Of a DNA stretch of 64,000 bases, positions 1-9,050 are shown piece after piece; the first letter of the stretch is position 1; every line of letters starts with the position of its first letter. Position numbers and translations under genes: made by a program. This DNA comes from Sphaerochaeta sp. (GTDB lineage: Bacteria > Spirochaetota > Spirochaetia > Sphaerochaetales > Sphaerochaetaceae), in contig JAKVPA010000008.1 in the NCBI GenBank assembly GCA_022482495.1, forward strand, positions 59,406 to 123,405. Reading direction: 5' to 3'. The notes under the pieces are model-generated. The model did no database searches and was not told the origin of the DNA. It saw nothing but the letters and a program-made list of their open reading frames with translations.

Positions 1-557
1 CGATCATCGACCGGAGCAAACTGAAAGCCACCGTCCAGATCGATGAGATCGACATGCAGTACGTGAAGCTGGGCATGGAAGCCAAACTGACGTTTGACGC
101 GCTTCCCGGCAAAACGATCACCGCGACGGTCAGTTACATCCCGATGGTCGGCACGTACACCGACGAGGGAATCGGCGTCAAGGACGTCGAGCTGACCATC
201 GACAACCCTCCGGATGAACTCTCTCCGGGATATACGTTCGACGGAACGATCTCGGTGGACGGCTCCGTCCAGCTGGTCTTGATCCCCCAGGCAGCCATCT
301 CCAGCACCCGGGGCGTGACGACGGTGCGGAAAAAGCAGAGTGACGGGACAGTCTCCACCGTGCAGGTTTCGGTGAAGTACCTGGGCGAAGGGGTCAGCCA
401 ACTGGTCAGCGGCGATCTTGCCGTCGGGGATACCGTACTGCTCACCTCCTCCACGACGGAAACAAAGACCACCACGTCGTTGATGGGCATGAGTGGTGGC
501 GGCCCGGGTGGCGGCGGTGGCGCGCCCCCGTCCGGCGGTGGAGGGCCTGGAAGATGA
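1..557 (+). CDS. MacA/HlyD-type periplasmic adaptor, C-terminal part (5' end outside window)
   Basis: The open frame runs in from before base 1 (first full codon at base 3) and stops at 555-557. About 184 residues are visible. They form the beta-barrel and membrane-proximal parts of an HlyD/MacA-type membrane-fusion protein (LGMEAKLTFDALPG, then ISVDG and VLIPQAAI). These adaptors bridge an inner-membrane ABC or RND pump to an outer-membrane channel. The protein ends in a very Gly/Pro-rich tail (about 22 residues, mostly G and P), which is unusual for the family. The next gene starts inside its stop codon (ATGA), so the tripartite MacA-ATPase-permease set is translationally coupled. The family is clear from context. 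The exact substrate cannot be told. Confidence 0.85.
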   Translation, partial: IIDRSKLKATVQIDEIDMQYVKLGMEAKLTFDALPGKTITATVSYIPMVGTYTDEGIGVKDVELTIDNPPDELSPGYTFDGTISVDGSVQLVLIPQAAISSTRGVTTVRKKQSDGTVSTVQVSVKYLGEGVSQLVSGDLAVGDTVLLTSSTTETKTTTSLMGMSGGGPGGGGGAPPSGGGGPGR

Positions 558-1252
558 ACGAGCAGATCATACCCGTCGTCCGCCTGACCGATGTGCGGAA
601 GTACTACGTCATGGGAGACTTCGTCGTCAAGGCGCTGGATGGTGTCACCCTCTCCATCCAGCAGGGGGAGTTCACCTCCATCATGGGTCCGTCCGGTTCG
701 GGCAAATCAACGATGATGAATTTGATCGGTTGTCTGGATACGCCGACCAGCGGCACGATCGCCATCACCGGGGAACCCACCTCGGACATGGATGAAGAAG
801 AGCTGGCAGATCTGAGGAACCGGAAGATTGGATTCGTCTTCCAGCAGTTCAACCTGTTGGGAAAGCTTTCCGCAGTGGAAAACGTCATGACGCCGCTCCT
901 GTACCGGGGAATGCCGGTGGCCGAACGGCGGGAACGGGCGGAGGCCGCGTTGGAGCGCGTCGGGCTGAAAGAGCGGATGCTCCACAAGCCCAACGAACTG
1001 TCCGGCGGACAAAAGCAACGGGTTGCCATCGCCCGTGCGCTGGTGACCGAACCGTCTCTGCTTCTGGCCGACGAGCCAACCGGAGCGCTGGACTCCAAGA
1101 CCGGACTGCAGATCATGGAGATGTTCGAAGGCCTGAACGCCGAAGGACTCACCGTCGTGCTGGTCACCCATGACCAAACCCTGGGCATGCGGTGTCCCCG
1201 GCAGATCCACATCAAGGACGGCCGCCTGGAAGGAGGATCCAATGTTGTTTGA
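554..1252 (+). CDS. MacB/LolD-type ABC transporter ATPase
   Basis: A 232-residue ATP-binding subunit of a type VII ABC system. Walker A GPSGSGKST lies near residue 45, the Q-loop in FVFQQFN, the signature LSGGQKQR, Walker B LLLADEPTGALD and the H-loop VTHD. These are the hallmarks of the LolD/MacB/FtsE group. It starts at ATG 554, which overlaps the adaptor stop by 4 nt. Its 3' end overlaps the permease start by 11 nt. In the MacB family ATP hydrolysis drives a mechanotransmission movement in the permease, pushing substrates from the periplasm through an outer-membrane channel. Substrate (peptide, lipid or drug) is not evident. Confidence 0.93.
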   Translation: MNEQIIPVVRLTDVRKYYVMGDFVVKALDGVTLSIQQGEFTSIMGPSGSGKSTMMNLIGCLDTPTSGTIAITGEPTSDMDEEELADLRNRKIGFVFQQFNLLGKLSAVENVMTPLLYRGMPVAERRERAEAALERVGLKERMLHKPNELSGGQKQRVAIARALVTEPSLLLADEPTGALDSKTGLQIMEMFEGLNAEGLTVVLVTHDQTLGMRCPRQIHIKDGRLEGGSNVV

Positions 1253-2426
1253 AAACCTCAAACTTGCCTTTTCGTCCATGCTGTCCAACAAACTCAGGAC
1301 GTTGCTCTCCCTTCTTGGCATGATGATCGGGGTGGCTGCCGTAGTGACCATCCTGACGCTGGGGGACAGTGCGTCGGGCAGCATCACCCAGTCCATCGCC
1401 TCCGGAGGCCTGAACACCATCACACTGTATCCTACCAGCGGGGAGGCGACCACCAAGGAGTTCACCGACACGTTCGGCGTGACCCTGCAACGGGAAGTGG
1501 CCGGTCTGGAAGCGGTGTTGCCCATCAACACGGCGTCTGCCGTAATCCGCAACGGCCATGAAAGCGGTTCGTACACCGTGATGGGAGTTCCCTCCACCTA
1601 CGCGTCGCTGAACAACTACAGCGTAGGGGAAGGCGCGTTCTTCACCGATCTGGATAACATGAACCGGCAACAGGTCATCGTGCTGGGCTCCGATGTGGCG
1701 GACGACCTGTTCCCCGACGGGAACGCCATCGGAGAGACGGTGAGCATCCTGTACCAGTCCAAAACACGGAGTTACACCGTCGTCGGTGTGATGGACGCCA
1801 AGGACGCCGGTTCCACCGCATCCTACGACACCAGCGTCTTCATTCCATACAACACGTTCGTCCAACGACTGCGCAACCCCCGTGTCGTCACCCAGTATCT
1901 GATCAACGTGGCGGACGGCTACGACACCTTGGAAGTCAGTGACCAGATCACCGCGTATCTGGACAGCATCGTCGGCAGTGACGGCTATCGGCTGTTCTCC
2001 CCGGCGACGCTCGCCCAGATGTCCGAGGAGATCACCGGGACGTTCAGTTCGTTCCTGGCGGCCATCGCCGCCATCTCACTGCTCGTCGGAGGCATCGGCA
2101 TCATGAACATCATGCTGGTTTCCGTGGCGGAACGGACACGGGAGATCGGCATCCGCAAGGCGCTGGGGGCATCCCCCCGGGTGATCCGCGGCCAGTTCCT
2201 CACCGAGGCGGTGGCGCTGACGCTGTTGGGCGGCCTGTTCGGCATCGTGCTGGGCACGATCCTCAGCGTGGTCATCACCCATGTCGTCGGATGGTCCCTC
2301 TCCTTCTCTCCTGCCGGCTATCTGGTGTCGCTGGGCTTTTCCATGGCCATCGGCATCTTCTTCGGCTGGTATCCGGCGATGAAGGCGGCCAAGCTCAATC
2401 CGATCGACGCGCTGAACTGGGAATGA
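1242..2426 (+). CDS. MacB/FtsX-type ABC transporter permease
   Basis: A 394-residue permease. The start is ATG 1242, 5 nt after a perfect AGGAGG (1231-1236); a longer in-frame extension exists but has no such site. It has the MacB fold: one N-terminal membrane helix (residues about 20-45), a large periplasmic domain (about 50-270, MacB_PCD) and three C-terminal helices carrying the FtsX signature (GGIGIMNIMLVSV, TREIGIRKALGA). It completes the adaptor-ATPase-permease efflux set. Its stop is the first half of TGATCA, whose other strand encodes the stop of the facing SDR gene, so the two genes touch with zero spacing. Confidence 0.93.
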   Translation: MLFENLKLAFSSMLSNKLRTLLSLLGMMIGVAAVVTILTLGDSASGSITQSIASGGLNTITLYPTSGEATTKEFTDTFGVTLQREVAGLEAVLPINTASAVIRNGHESGSYTVMGVPSTYASLNNYSVGEGAFFTDLDNMNRQQVIVLGSDVADDLFPDGNAIGETVSILYQSKTRSYTVVGVMDAKDAGSTASYDTSVFIPYNTFVQRLRNPRVVTQYLINVADGYDTLEVSDQITAYLDSIVGSDGYRLFSPATLAQMSEEITGTFSSFLAAIAAISLLVGGIGIMNIMLVSVAERTREIGIRKALGASPRVIRGQFLTEAVALTLLGGLFGIVLGTILSVVITHVVGWSLSFSPAGYLVSLGFSMAIGIFFGWYPAMKAAKLNPIDALNWE

Positions 2427-3143
2427 TCACAGAAGGTGCTCGCCACCGTCGACATGGATCGTCTCCCCGGTGACGTATCCGGCATCCAGCAGGTACCGTA
2501 CGGCGCCCACTACGTCCCGGGGGGAGCCGGTGCGTCCCAGAGGGAGCACGGAGCGCATCTTTTCAAAGTACGCTTCATCCCCGGAAGGGAGGATGCACCC
2601 CGGCGCGACGGCGTTGACCCGAAGGTGCGGAGCAGATGCCTTGGCCAACAGCGTCGTTTCTTTGGCCAGGGACGCTTTCCCCAGCAGGTACGGCACCCTG
2701 CTGCTGTAGCCGGCATCAGCCCGGGTGTCAGTGATGTTCACCACCACACCCTCTCTTCCCTGTCCCTTCAACCAGTGAAAAAACGCCTGGGAAAGCAATA
2801 CAGGACTGGAAGCATGAACATCCAGCATTCTCCGGATATCCGCTTCGGTCATTTCCCCGAAGCGACACGGACTGAACTCAGAAGCGCTGACCACAATCCC
2901 ATCCAATTCCCCGAACCAGGCGACCGCCTGGGAGAACACTTCATCCATCGTCTGGGGACGGGAAAAATCTGCGTACACCATCCCAACCTGGCCAGGAAAA
3001 CGGGAGGCAAGCGCCTCTGCTTCCCCTTTGTCGGTATGCCACGTCACCACGACGCGTGCCCCATCAGTGAGCAGCGATTCACTGATGGCGAGCCCAACTC
3101 GATGGGCTCCTCCAGTCACCATATAGCTCTTTTTCGCATCCAT
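2427..3143 (-). CDS. SDR oxidoreductase, pteridine reductase/FolM-like
   Basis: A 238-residue short-chain dehydrogenase/reductase. It has the NAD(P)-binding TGGAHRVG near the N terminus and a YxxxK active site in PYLLGKASL. The Ser position of the catalytic triad appears to be occupied within VNITD. The R in TGGxxR, the VSASEF stretch and the NITD strand resemble the PTR1/FolM pteridine reductases more than the 3-ketoacyl-ACP reductases, so reduction of a pterin or dihydrofolate with NADPH is a reasonable guess. It ends VTGETIHVDGGE, as most SDRs do. The start is ATG 3143. A TAGAGT box lies 7 nt upstream with no Shine-Dalgarno. The substrate assignment is tentative. Confidence 0.8.
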   Translation of the reverse strand: MDAKKSYMVTGGAHRVGLAISESLLTDGARVVVTWHTDKGEAEALASRFPGQVGMVYADFSRPQTMDEVFSQAVAWFGELDGIVVSASEFSPCRFGEMTEADIRRMLDVHASSPVLLSQAFFHWLKGQGREGVVVNITDTRADAGYSSRVPYLLGKASLAKETTLLAKASAPHLRVNAVAPGCILPSGDEAYFEKMRSVLPLGRTGSPRDVVGAVRYLLDAGYVTGETIHVDGGEHLL

Positions 3144-3179
3144 TGGTTCCACTCTATCACAGATTGGGCCAAGATTCGA

Positions 3180-3208
3180 TTGCCGGCACCCCTGATGCGG
3201 GATATATT
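3180..3208 (+). promoter_or_regulatory. sigma-70-type promoter of ftsH
   Basis: TTGCCG (3180-3185), a 17-bp spacer and TATATT (3203-3208). The expected transcript start is near 3215, giving a short leader with AAGGA (3217-3221) before ATG 3228. Confidence 0.6.
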
Positions 3209-3227
3209 GAATGCATAAGGACAAGAT

Positions 3228-5192
3228 ATGGAAAACAATCAGCAAAACCTGTCTGAATTCGAAAAAGATCAGCAGCACCACAAGCAACCGAAAGAGGAGC
3301 CGGGTATCCATCTCGGTGGACCGGACCCCAACAAACGGAAGAAATTCACCTTTTCGTTCTGGTATTTCTTCATTTTCCTGATGCTGTTGTATCTGATCAA
3401 CAGCATGGCTTTGCAGAATGCGTCCCGTCGCGCGATCACCAAGATTGACTACAACCAGTTCAAGTCTTTGGTGGAGAGCGGGACCATCAAGCGGGTGGAA
3501 ATCACCGACGAACAGTACATCGGATACACCATCACCAAGGAACAGGCACAGACATCCCTGCAATCCAAGGATACGGAATCCATCCAGGACGCGCGCGCCT
3601 ACAGCACGTACATCGTGCAAAACGACAGCGCGTTCATCCCATTGTTGGACTCCAAAGGCGTGGAATACTACGCCACGGCTCCACAGAAACCAGGAATTGT
3701 CTCCACCATCCTCTCCTATGTGCTCCCCTTCATCTTCCTGATCATCATCTGGAGGATCATCTTCTCCAAGATGGGAGGAGCGGAACAGGGAGTGCTTTCC
3801 TTCAACCAGAACAAGGCGAAGATCGTCGCCGAGGGGGATACCGGAGTACGGTTCTCCGATGTGGCCGGCGTGGATGAGAGCAAGCAGGAGCTGGAGGAAG
3901 TGGTTGACTTCCTGAAGAACCCCCAGCGGTACACCGCCATGGGGGCGAAGATACCCAAGGGCGTGTTGCTGGTCGGTCCTCCGGGAACCGGCAAGACGCT
4001 TCTTGCCAAGGCGGTAGCCGGAGAAGCCGGTGTCCCGTTCTTCAAGATGAGCGGCGCGGACTTCGTCGAGATGTTCGTCGGTGTCGGCGCGGCGCGGGTG
4101 CGGGACCTGTTCAAACAGGCCAGGGAGAACAGCCCGTGCATCATCTTCATCGATGAAATCGACGCCATCGGCAGACAGCGGAGCGCCGCGTCCATCGGTG
4201 GCAACGACGAGCGGGAACAGACGCTGAACCAGTTGCTCGTCGAAATGGACGGGTTCGATTCCCGTACCGGCGTCATCATTCTGGCCGCCACCAACCGGCC
4301 GGAGATCCTTGACCCCGCCCTGCTCAGACCGGGCCGGTTCGACCGGCAGGTGCTGGTGGACAAGCCGGATCTGGAAGGCCGTTTCCAGATCCTTCAGATC
4401 CACACCAGGGGCATGAAGCTGGGGCCGGATGTCGACCTGCACAAGATCGCCCAGGCATCCGTCGGGCTTTCCGGAGCTGACCTTGCCAACATCGCCAACG
4501 AAGCGGCTCTGATGGCCGTCCGTGAAAAGCGTGAGCAGATCGCCCAGGTGGACTTCGAGGAAGCCATTGAGAAATCGGTGGCGGGACTGGAGCGGAAGAG
4601 CCGGGTGATGAATCCCGAGGAGCGCAAACGGGTCGCCTACCACGAAACGGGGCACGCCTTGACGGCGTTCATGACCAAAGGCGCAGAACCGGTATCCAAG
4701 ATCTCCATCGTTCCCCGTGGGATGGGAGCGCTGGGCTACACGCTGCAGTATCCGACGGAAGACCGGTTCCTGCTCAGCCAGAGCGAACTGTTGGGCAGCA
4801 TCGATACGATGCTCGGCGGCCGTGCGGCGGAGGAAGTGACCTTCCATGAGATCTCCACCGGAGCGAGCAACGATATTTCCCGTGCTTCCGATCTTGCCCG
4901 CCGGATGATCACCGAGTTCGGCATGAGCGAGAAGTTCCGCAACATCACGCTTCCCAAGACGGACAGCGGCATCCAAGGCGTCGGCGGCAGCCGTGAGTAC
5001 TCCGAGGACACGCAGAAGTACATCGACAACGAGACGGCCAGGATCATCAACGAACGGTACGCCGTGGTGAAGGACCACCTGGAAAAGAACAAGAAGGCAC
5101 TGTCCGACATCGCCGAACTGCTTCTGAAGCAGGAGGTGGTGGAAGGCAACCAGTTCGAAGAAATCGCCAAGAAAGAAGTGGTATTGGCGTAA
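3228..5192 (+). CDS. ftsH: ATP-dependent zinc metalloprotease FtsH
   Basis: A 654-residue membrane-bound AAA+ protease that degrades misfolded membrane proteins and short-lived regulators. There are two membrane helices (about residues 45-62 and 160-180) flanking a small periplasmic domain. The AAA+ module carries Walker A GPPGTGKT, Walker B IIFIDEID, the pore motif [10 protein letters not shown] and the second region of homology ending [13 protein letters not shown]. The M41 protease domain carries the zinc motif HETGH, followed by an Asp-bearing downstream segment. A coiled coil closes the protein. Length and motif order are normal. A sigma-70-type promoter lies just upstream and a hairpin terminator follows, so it is probably monocistronic. 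Confidence 0.97.
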   Translation: MENNQQNLSEFEKDQQHHKQPKEEPGIHLGGPDPNKRKKFTFSFWYFFIFLMLLYLINSMALQNASRRAITKIDYNQFKSLVESGTIKRVEITDEQYIGYTITKEQAQTSLQSKDTESIQDARAYSTYIVQNDSAFIPLLDSKGVEYYATAPQKPGIVSTILSYVLPFIFLIIIWRIIFSKMGGAEQGVLSFNQNKAKIVAEGDTGVRFSDVAGVDESKQELEEVVDFLKNPQRYTAMGAKIPKGVLLVGPPGTGKTLLAKAVAGEAGVPFFKMSGADFVEMFVGVGAARVRDLFKQARENSPCIIFIDEIDAIGRQRSAASIGGNDEREQTLNQLLVEMDGFDSRTGVIILAATNRPEILDPALLRPGRFDRQVLVDKPDLEGRFQILQIHTRGMKLGPDVDLHKIAQASVGLSGADLANIANEAALMAVREKREQIAQVDFEEAIEKSVAGLERKSRVMNPEERKRVAYHETGHALTAFMTKGAEPVSKISIVPRGMGALGYTLQYPTEDRFLLSQSELLGSIDTMLGGRAAEEVTFHEISTGASNDISRASDLARRMITEFGMSEKFRNITLPKTDSGIQGVGGSREYSEDTQKYIDNETARIINERYAVVKDHLEKNKKALSDIAELLLKQEVVEGNQFEEIAKKEVVLA

Positions 5193-5198
5193 CGAATG

Positions 5199-5221
5199 AC
5201 GCCCTCCCCCGCGGAGGGCGT
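5199..5221 (+). terminator. intrinsic terminator after ftsH
   Basis: A perfect 9-bp stem, ACGCCCTCC (5199-5207) with GGAGGGCGT (5213-5221), and a 5-nt loop, followed by a weak pyrimidine run (TCTCTT). It begins 6 nt after the ftsH stop. Confidence 0.75.
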
Positions 5222-5225
5222 TCTC

Positions 5226-5255
5226 TTGCCAAACAGGCCTCCCTCCAACTACAGT
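5226..5255 (+). promoter_or_regulatory. promoter of hslO, placed for a leaderless mRNA
   Basis: TTGCCA (5226-5231), an 18-bp spacer and TACAGT (5250-5255). The -10 box ends 6 nt before ATG 5262, so transcription should begin at or next to the start codon. Confidence 0.5.
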
Positions 5256-5261
5256 AGGGAC

Positions 5262-6209
5262 ATGATCAAACAACGAATCACCGACCCGGCTTTGCTGGAT
5301 CATCTTTCTCATGTGGCCAAAGACGACCGCTATTTTTATATTCTCTGCGACGGACAAGTCCGCCTGACCGCTCTGAGCGGCACGTTGATGCTCAACGAAA
5401 TGCAGGCGAACTTCCATACCGGTACGCTGGAGACCTACGTGTTGGGCAAGGCGTACCTGGCCGGAGCCCTGCTCGCCTCCACCGTCAAAGGCAACGACCG
5501 CATCCAGCTCAGCGTGGAATGCGGAGGGCCGCTGGGCGGCTACTTCGTCGAAGCGTGGGCCTGCGGAGCGGTGCGCGGATACCTGAAGCACAACCCCATC
5601 CCGTTGGACAAACCGCTTCAGAACAGCAATCTTTCCCTGCTGTACGGACCAGGGTTCCTCTCTGTCAGCAAGATTTTGGAAGGAGACAAACAACCCTACA
5701 CCGGGCAAGTGATGCTGGAGTACGGCAACCTTGCCAAAGACTTGGCGTTGTACTACCAGCAGAGCGAACAGACCCCATCGGTGTTCGACCTGTCCGTCCA
5801 GTTCGACCCGGCAGGCCACGTCAGCGGAGCCGGAGCCCTGTTCTTCCAGGTGCTCCCCGGATGCAAACCGGAGGTGCTCGACCAGCTGGAAAAGGTGGTC
5901 TCCACCCTCAAGCCGCTGGGTGCCTACCTGGAGACGGGAAAATCCATGGAGGATTACGTACAGGAATTCCTTTCCGACCTGAAACCGGAAAAGGTGGGTG
6001 GAGGAATCGTCGGCTTCTCCTGCCCCTGCGACCGCAACGGGTTCGCCGGGTATCTGAAGCACTTGCCTTCTTCCCAACGGGAAGATATCCTGCAACACGG
6101 GCCGTTCCCGTTGGAATTGGTCTGCGTCAACTGCGGGAGCGTGTATACGTTCACCAAAGATGAACTTGAAGGGTTGCTGAATGATCCAGCGGCCAAGGAG
6201 AAACAGTAA
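5262..6209 (+). CDS. hslO: redox-regulated chaperone Hsp33
   Basis: A 315-residue holdase that unfolds and dimerises when oxidised and prevents aggregation during oxidative stress. The N-terminal substrate-binding domain is typical (GTLETYVLGKAYLAGALLAST, ECGGPLGGY). The C-terminal switch has the four zinc-binding cysteines as C254-P-C256 and C288-V-N-C291, the family's CxC...CxxC pattern. I chose ATG 5262 because the domain starts there and a -10 box precedes it by 6 nt; an in-frame extension to 5196 would run back through the ftsH terminator. Its stop overlaps the next ATG by one base (TAATG), so it is coupled with rlmKL. Confidence 0.95.
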   Translation: MIKQRITDPALLDHLSHVAKDDRYFYILCDGQVRLTALSGTLMLNEMQANFHTGTLETYVLGKAYLAGALLASTVKGNDRIQLSVECGGPLGGYFVEAWACGAVRGYLKHNPIPLDKPLQNSNLSLLYGPGFLSVSKILEGDKQPYTGQVMLEYGNLAKDLALYYQQSEQTPSVFDLSVQFDPAGHVSGAGALFFQVLPGCKPEVLDQLEKVVSTLKPLGAYLETGKSMEDYVQEFLSDLKPEKVGGGIVGFSCPCDRNGFAGYLKHLPSSQREDILQHGPFPLELVCVNCGSVYTFTKDELEGLLNDPAAKEKQ

Positions 6210-8461
6210 TGGTTTTTTTCGTCACGTCGGCACAATACGTCAATGACATCATCAGCGAGGAGATCGCCAAGGCGGGGGGAACGGACATCAATCCGATCTC
6301 CGGCGGCGTGGAATTCAGCGGAGACCTGAAGGCGGCCTATACGTTCTGCCTGCAAAGTCACGCCGCCACCCGTGTGCTGCTTGGTCTGTACGAAGAAGAT
6401 GGCGTGGAATGTTCCGATGACCTGTACGCGGCATCCGTCGTCCTTCCCTGGGAACAGTGGCTTTCTCCAGAGAAGACGTTCGCCATCACCGAAACGGTCA
6501 AACACGTCGACTGGCTGCGCAATTCCCACTTCGCCGCCATCCGTCTGAAGGACGCCATCGTCGACCGTATCCGGTCCCAGTTCAACGACCAACGGCCCCA
6601 GGTGGATACGGACAACCCGGATGTGGTCTTCCACGTCCATCTGGACGGAGACCACGTCCAGTGGTACGTCGATTTCTCCGGCCGTGCGATGTACAAGCGA
6701 GGCTATCGTCGGGATGAGACGGAAGCCGTCCTGTCCGAATACCTTGCCAGCGCCGTGTTGTACCGCAGCGACTGGTTCAAGGCGATGCGCGCCGAAGGCA
6801 CCGTCCCGGTGCTGTTCGATCCGTTCTGCGGCAGCGGCACGCTTCCCATCGAAGCGGCGTTGTACGCCACCGACACGGCGCCAGGGATCATCAATCCGAA
6901 CCGCACGTTCGCCTTTGAGAAACTGCCGTTCCATGACGCCGCGCTGTGGGAGGGCTGCAAACAGGAAGCCATCGCAAAATCGGAAGAAGGGAAGAAACGC
7001 CCGGTGAAGATCTTTGCCTGGGATGTGGACAAGAACGCCATCAGGATCGCCAAGGAGAACGCCGCAGCGGCCGGCATGGATTCGTTCATCACCTTCGGGG
7101 TGCAGGATTTCACCGACACGCTGGCAGAGGATGTCCCTGCACCTCTGGGATACGTAGTCACCGACCCGCCCTACGGCGTGCGTCTGGACGACAATCCTTC
7201 CGCCCTTCCCCTGCTGTACCAGAAGATGGGGGACATCTTCTCCCAGCTGTTCCTTGGCTGGCACTTGTCTATCCTGTGCGGTGACCAGCGCCTCCTCTCC
7301 AACATCGACATGAAGCCCAACCGGACCAACAGTTTCATCAACGGCGGCATTCCCTGCCAGCTGGCCCACTACTATGTCTTCACCGCCGAAGAAAAGGCTG
7401 AATTGATCGCCAAAGCACAGAAACGCAGGGAGGAACGGCTTTCCCAACCGCTTTCCGAAGGTGCCCAGATGGCGTACAACCGTCTGAAGAAGAACCTGGA
7501 GGCCATCACCCCGCTGATGCAACAGCAAGGGGTCACCTGCTACCGGATCTATGACGCCGACATGCCGGAGTACAGCGCAGCCATCGACCTGTACGAGAAC
7601 ACCTGGATATCCCTGCAGGAGTACGAAGCGCCGGTCAGCATCCCGGAAGAGGACGCCGCACGACGTCTGGATGAATTGATCGACGCCACGGAGCGCGCCA
7701 CCGGCATCGACCGGGAGAAGATCTACATCAAGCGAAGGTCCATCCAGAGCGGCAAGAAGCAGTACATCAGGTTCGCCGACACCAGCAAGTACTACATCGT
7801 CAACGAGAATGGCGCCAAGTACCTGGTCAACTTCACCGACTACCTGGATACCGGACTGTTTTTGGACCATCGTCCCATCCGGGCGAGAATCGCCCAGATG
7901 GCCAACGGAAAACGGTTCTGCAACCTGTTCTGCTACACCGGCAGCGCTACGGTGCAGGCGGCCAAAGGCGGAGCGCTTTCCACCGTCAGCGTGGACAGCT
8001 CGTCCACCTATCTGGATTGGGCCCAGCAGAACATGCGGCTGAACGGATACACGACGATGAACCACTTCTACTATCGCTCCGACTGCATGCAGTTCCTGTA
8101 CGATACGTGGGACCGGTATGACCTGATCTTCTGCGATCCCCCCACCTACTCCAACAGCAAGAGCCGGGGAAGCTTCGACGTCCAGCGTGACCATGTCGAT
8201 CTGATCAAAGCGTGCATGATGCATCTGGATCCCGGTGGGATTTTGATCTTCTCCACCAACTTCCGCAGATTCAAGATGGCGCCGTTCCTGTACGACGACT
8301 GGGACATCCAGGACATCACTCCCGAGACCATCGGGGATGATTTCGCCAGAGATCCGAAGATCCACTTCTGCTATCTGATCCGGAAGAAGGAAGAGGCACA
8401 GGTGGTCAAACCGACGGTCGTACGCAAGGTGGTGCTGAAACAACATGCCGACAAGTCATGA
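6209..8461 (+). CDS. rlmKL: bifunctional 23S rRNA methyltransferase RlmKL
   Basis: A 750-residue two-domain SAM methyltransferase. In the family the N-terminal half (RlmL) makes m2G2445 and the C-terminal half (RlmK) makes m7G2069 in 23S rRNA. The order is: an N-terminal THUMP region, a UPF0020-type methyltransferase with DPFCGSGTLPIEAA and catalytic DPPYG, then a second Rossmann methyltransferase with the SAM loop FCYTGSATVQAA and DPPTYSNSK. Length and order match the fused enterobacterial protein. It is coupled to hslO upstream by a 1-nt overlap and to the CpXC gene downstream by a 17-nt overlap. Confidence 0.93.
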   Translation: MVFFVTSAQYVNDIISEEIAKAGGTDINPISGGVEFSGDLKAAYTFCLQSHAATRVLLGLYEEDGVECSDDLYAASVVLPWEQWLSPEKTFAITETVKHVDWLRNSHFAAIRLKDAIVDRIRSQFNDQRPQVDTDNPDVVFHVHLDGDHVQWYVDFSGRAMYKRGYRRDETEAVLSEYLASAVLYRSDWFKAMRAEGTVPVLFDPFCGSGTLPIEAALYATDTAPGIINPNRTFAFEKLPFHDAALWEGCKQEAIAKSEEGKKRPVKIFAWDVDKNAIRIAKENAAAAGMDSFITFGVQDFTDTLAEDVPAPLGYVVTDPPYGVRLDDNPSALPLLYQKMGDIFSQLFLGWHLSILCGDQRLLSNIDMKPNRTNSFINGGIPCQLAHYYVFTAEEKAELIAKAQKRREERLSQPLSEGAQMAYNRLKKNLEAITPLMQQQGVTCYRIYDADMPEYSAAIDLYENTWISLQEYEAPVSIPEEDAARRLDELIDATERATGIDREKIYIKRRSIQSGKKQYIRFADTSKYYIVNENGAKYLVNFTDYLDTGLFLDHRPIRARIAQMANGKRFCNLFCYTGSATVQAAKGGALSTVSVDSSSTYLDWAQQNMRLNGYTTMNHFYYRSDCMQFLYDTWDRYDLIFCDPPTYSNSKSRGSFDVQRDHVDLIKACMMHLDPGGILIFSTNFRRFKMAPFLYDDWDIQDITPETIGDDFARDPKIHFCYLIRKKEEAQVVKPTVVRKVVLKQHADKS

Positions 8462-9050
8462 CGTAATCACCCTCGCCTGCCCCAATTGTCACACCGAACA
8501 GAAGGTGAAAGCCTACACGGCTATCGACCTGTCCACGGATCCCAAGCTGGAACTTGGGATCCTCACCGACAGCGTGTTCACCCACACCTGCACCCACTGT
8601 GGCGCATCGTTCACCGTGACCAACGAACTGCTCGTCACCAATGCGGAGGTTCCGTTCGCCATACTGCTTGCCCCGGATTACCAACGGGGCGAGCCAAAGG
8701 CGCCGGATTCCCTGAAGGGATATATCAAACGGGTAGTACCGACGATCAACCAGTTGAAGGAAAAGGTGATGATCTTCCAGGCCTTGATGGACGATCGTGC
8801 CGTGGAACTGTGCAAACTGTACCTTTCCCTTCAGGAAGCCAGACAGGATGGGTATTATTTGTTCACCGAACACCGGGACGGGAATCTGAAATTCTCCTGG
8901 TTTGACGCCAACGATACGTTGGTGGATGCCATCCAGGTGCCGGACAGCCTGTACACCATGGTGCTTCCCAAGGCAAAGGGATTTGAAGTGGACGATGGGG
9001 TGTTCACCCCGCTGGACGCACTCTGGGCGCTTGACCGGATCGGCCAGTGA
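8445..9050 (+). CDS. CpXC-domain protein, function unknown
   Basis: A 201-residue soluble protein. The first 60 residues look like the CpXC domain: a CPNC knuckle near residue 13 and CTHC near residue 48 probably bind one zinc, with a beta-rich stretch between them. The remainder is a mixed alpha/beta domain without recognisable catalytic residues. The start ATG 8445 lies inside rlmKL, and the two genes overlap by 17 nt, which suggests co-expression with hslO-rlmKL. Members of this family have no established biochemical role that I know of. Its stop TGA abuts the facing Fic stop in a TGATCA palindrome. Confidence 0.8.
   Translation: MPTSHDVITLACPNCHTEQKVKAYTAIDLSTDPKLELGILTDSVFTHTCTHCGASFTVTNELLVTNAEVPFAILLAPDYQRGEPKAPDSLKGYIKRVVPTINQLKEKVMIFQALMDDRAVELCKLYLSLQEARQDGYYLFTEHRDGNLKFSWFDANDTLVDAIQVPDSLYTMVLPKAKGFEVDDGVFTPLDALWALDRIGQ

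Noticed and set aside
2427..6098. Very long minus-strand open frame (over 1200 codons) across ftsH and hslO
   Set aside because: Only the last 238 codons (the SDR) look like a protein. The rest mirrors ftsH and hslO, which have full motif sets on the plus strand; high GC makes antisense frames open.
5954..8446. 830-codon minus-strand frame opposite rlmKL
   Set aside because: No motifs and His/Gln/Val-rich composition typical of antisense of a GC-rich gene; rlmKL on the plus strand is unambiguous.
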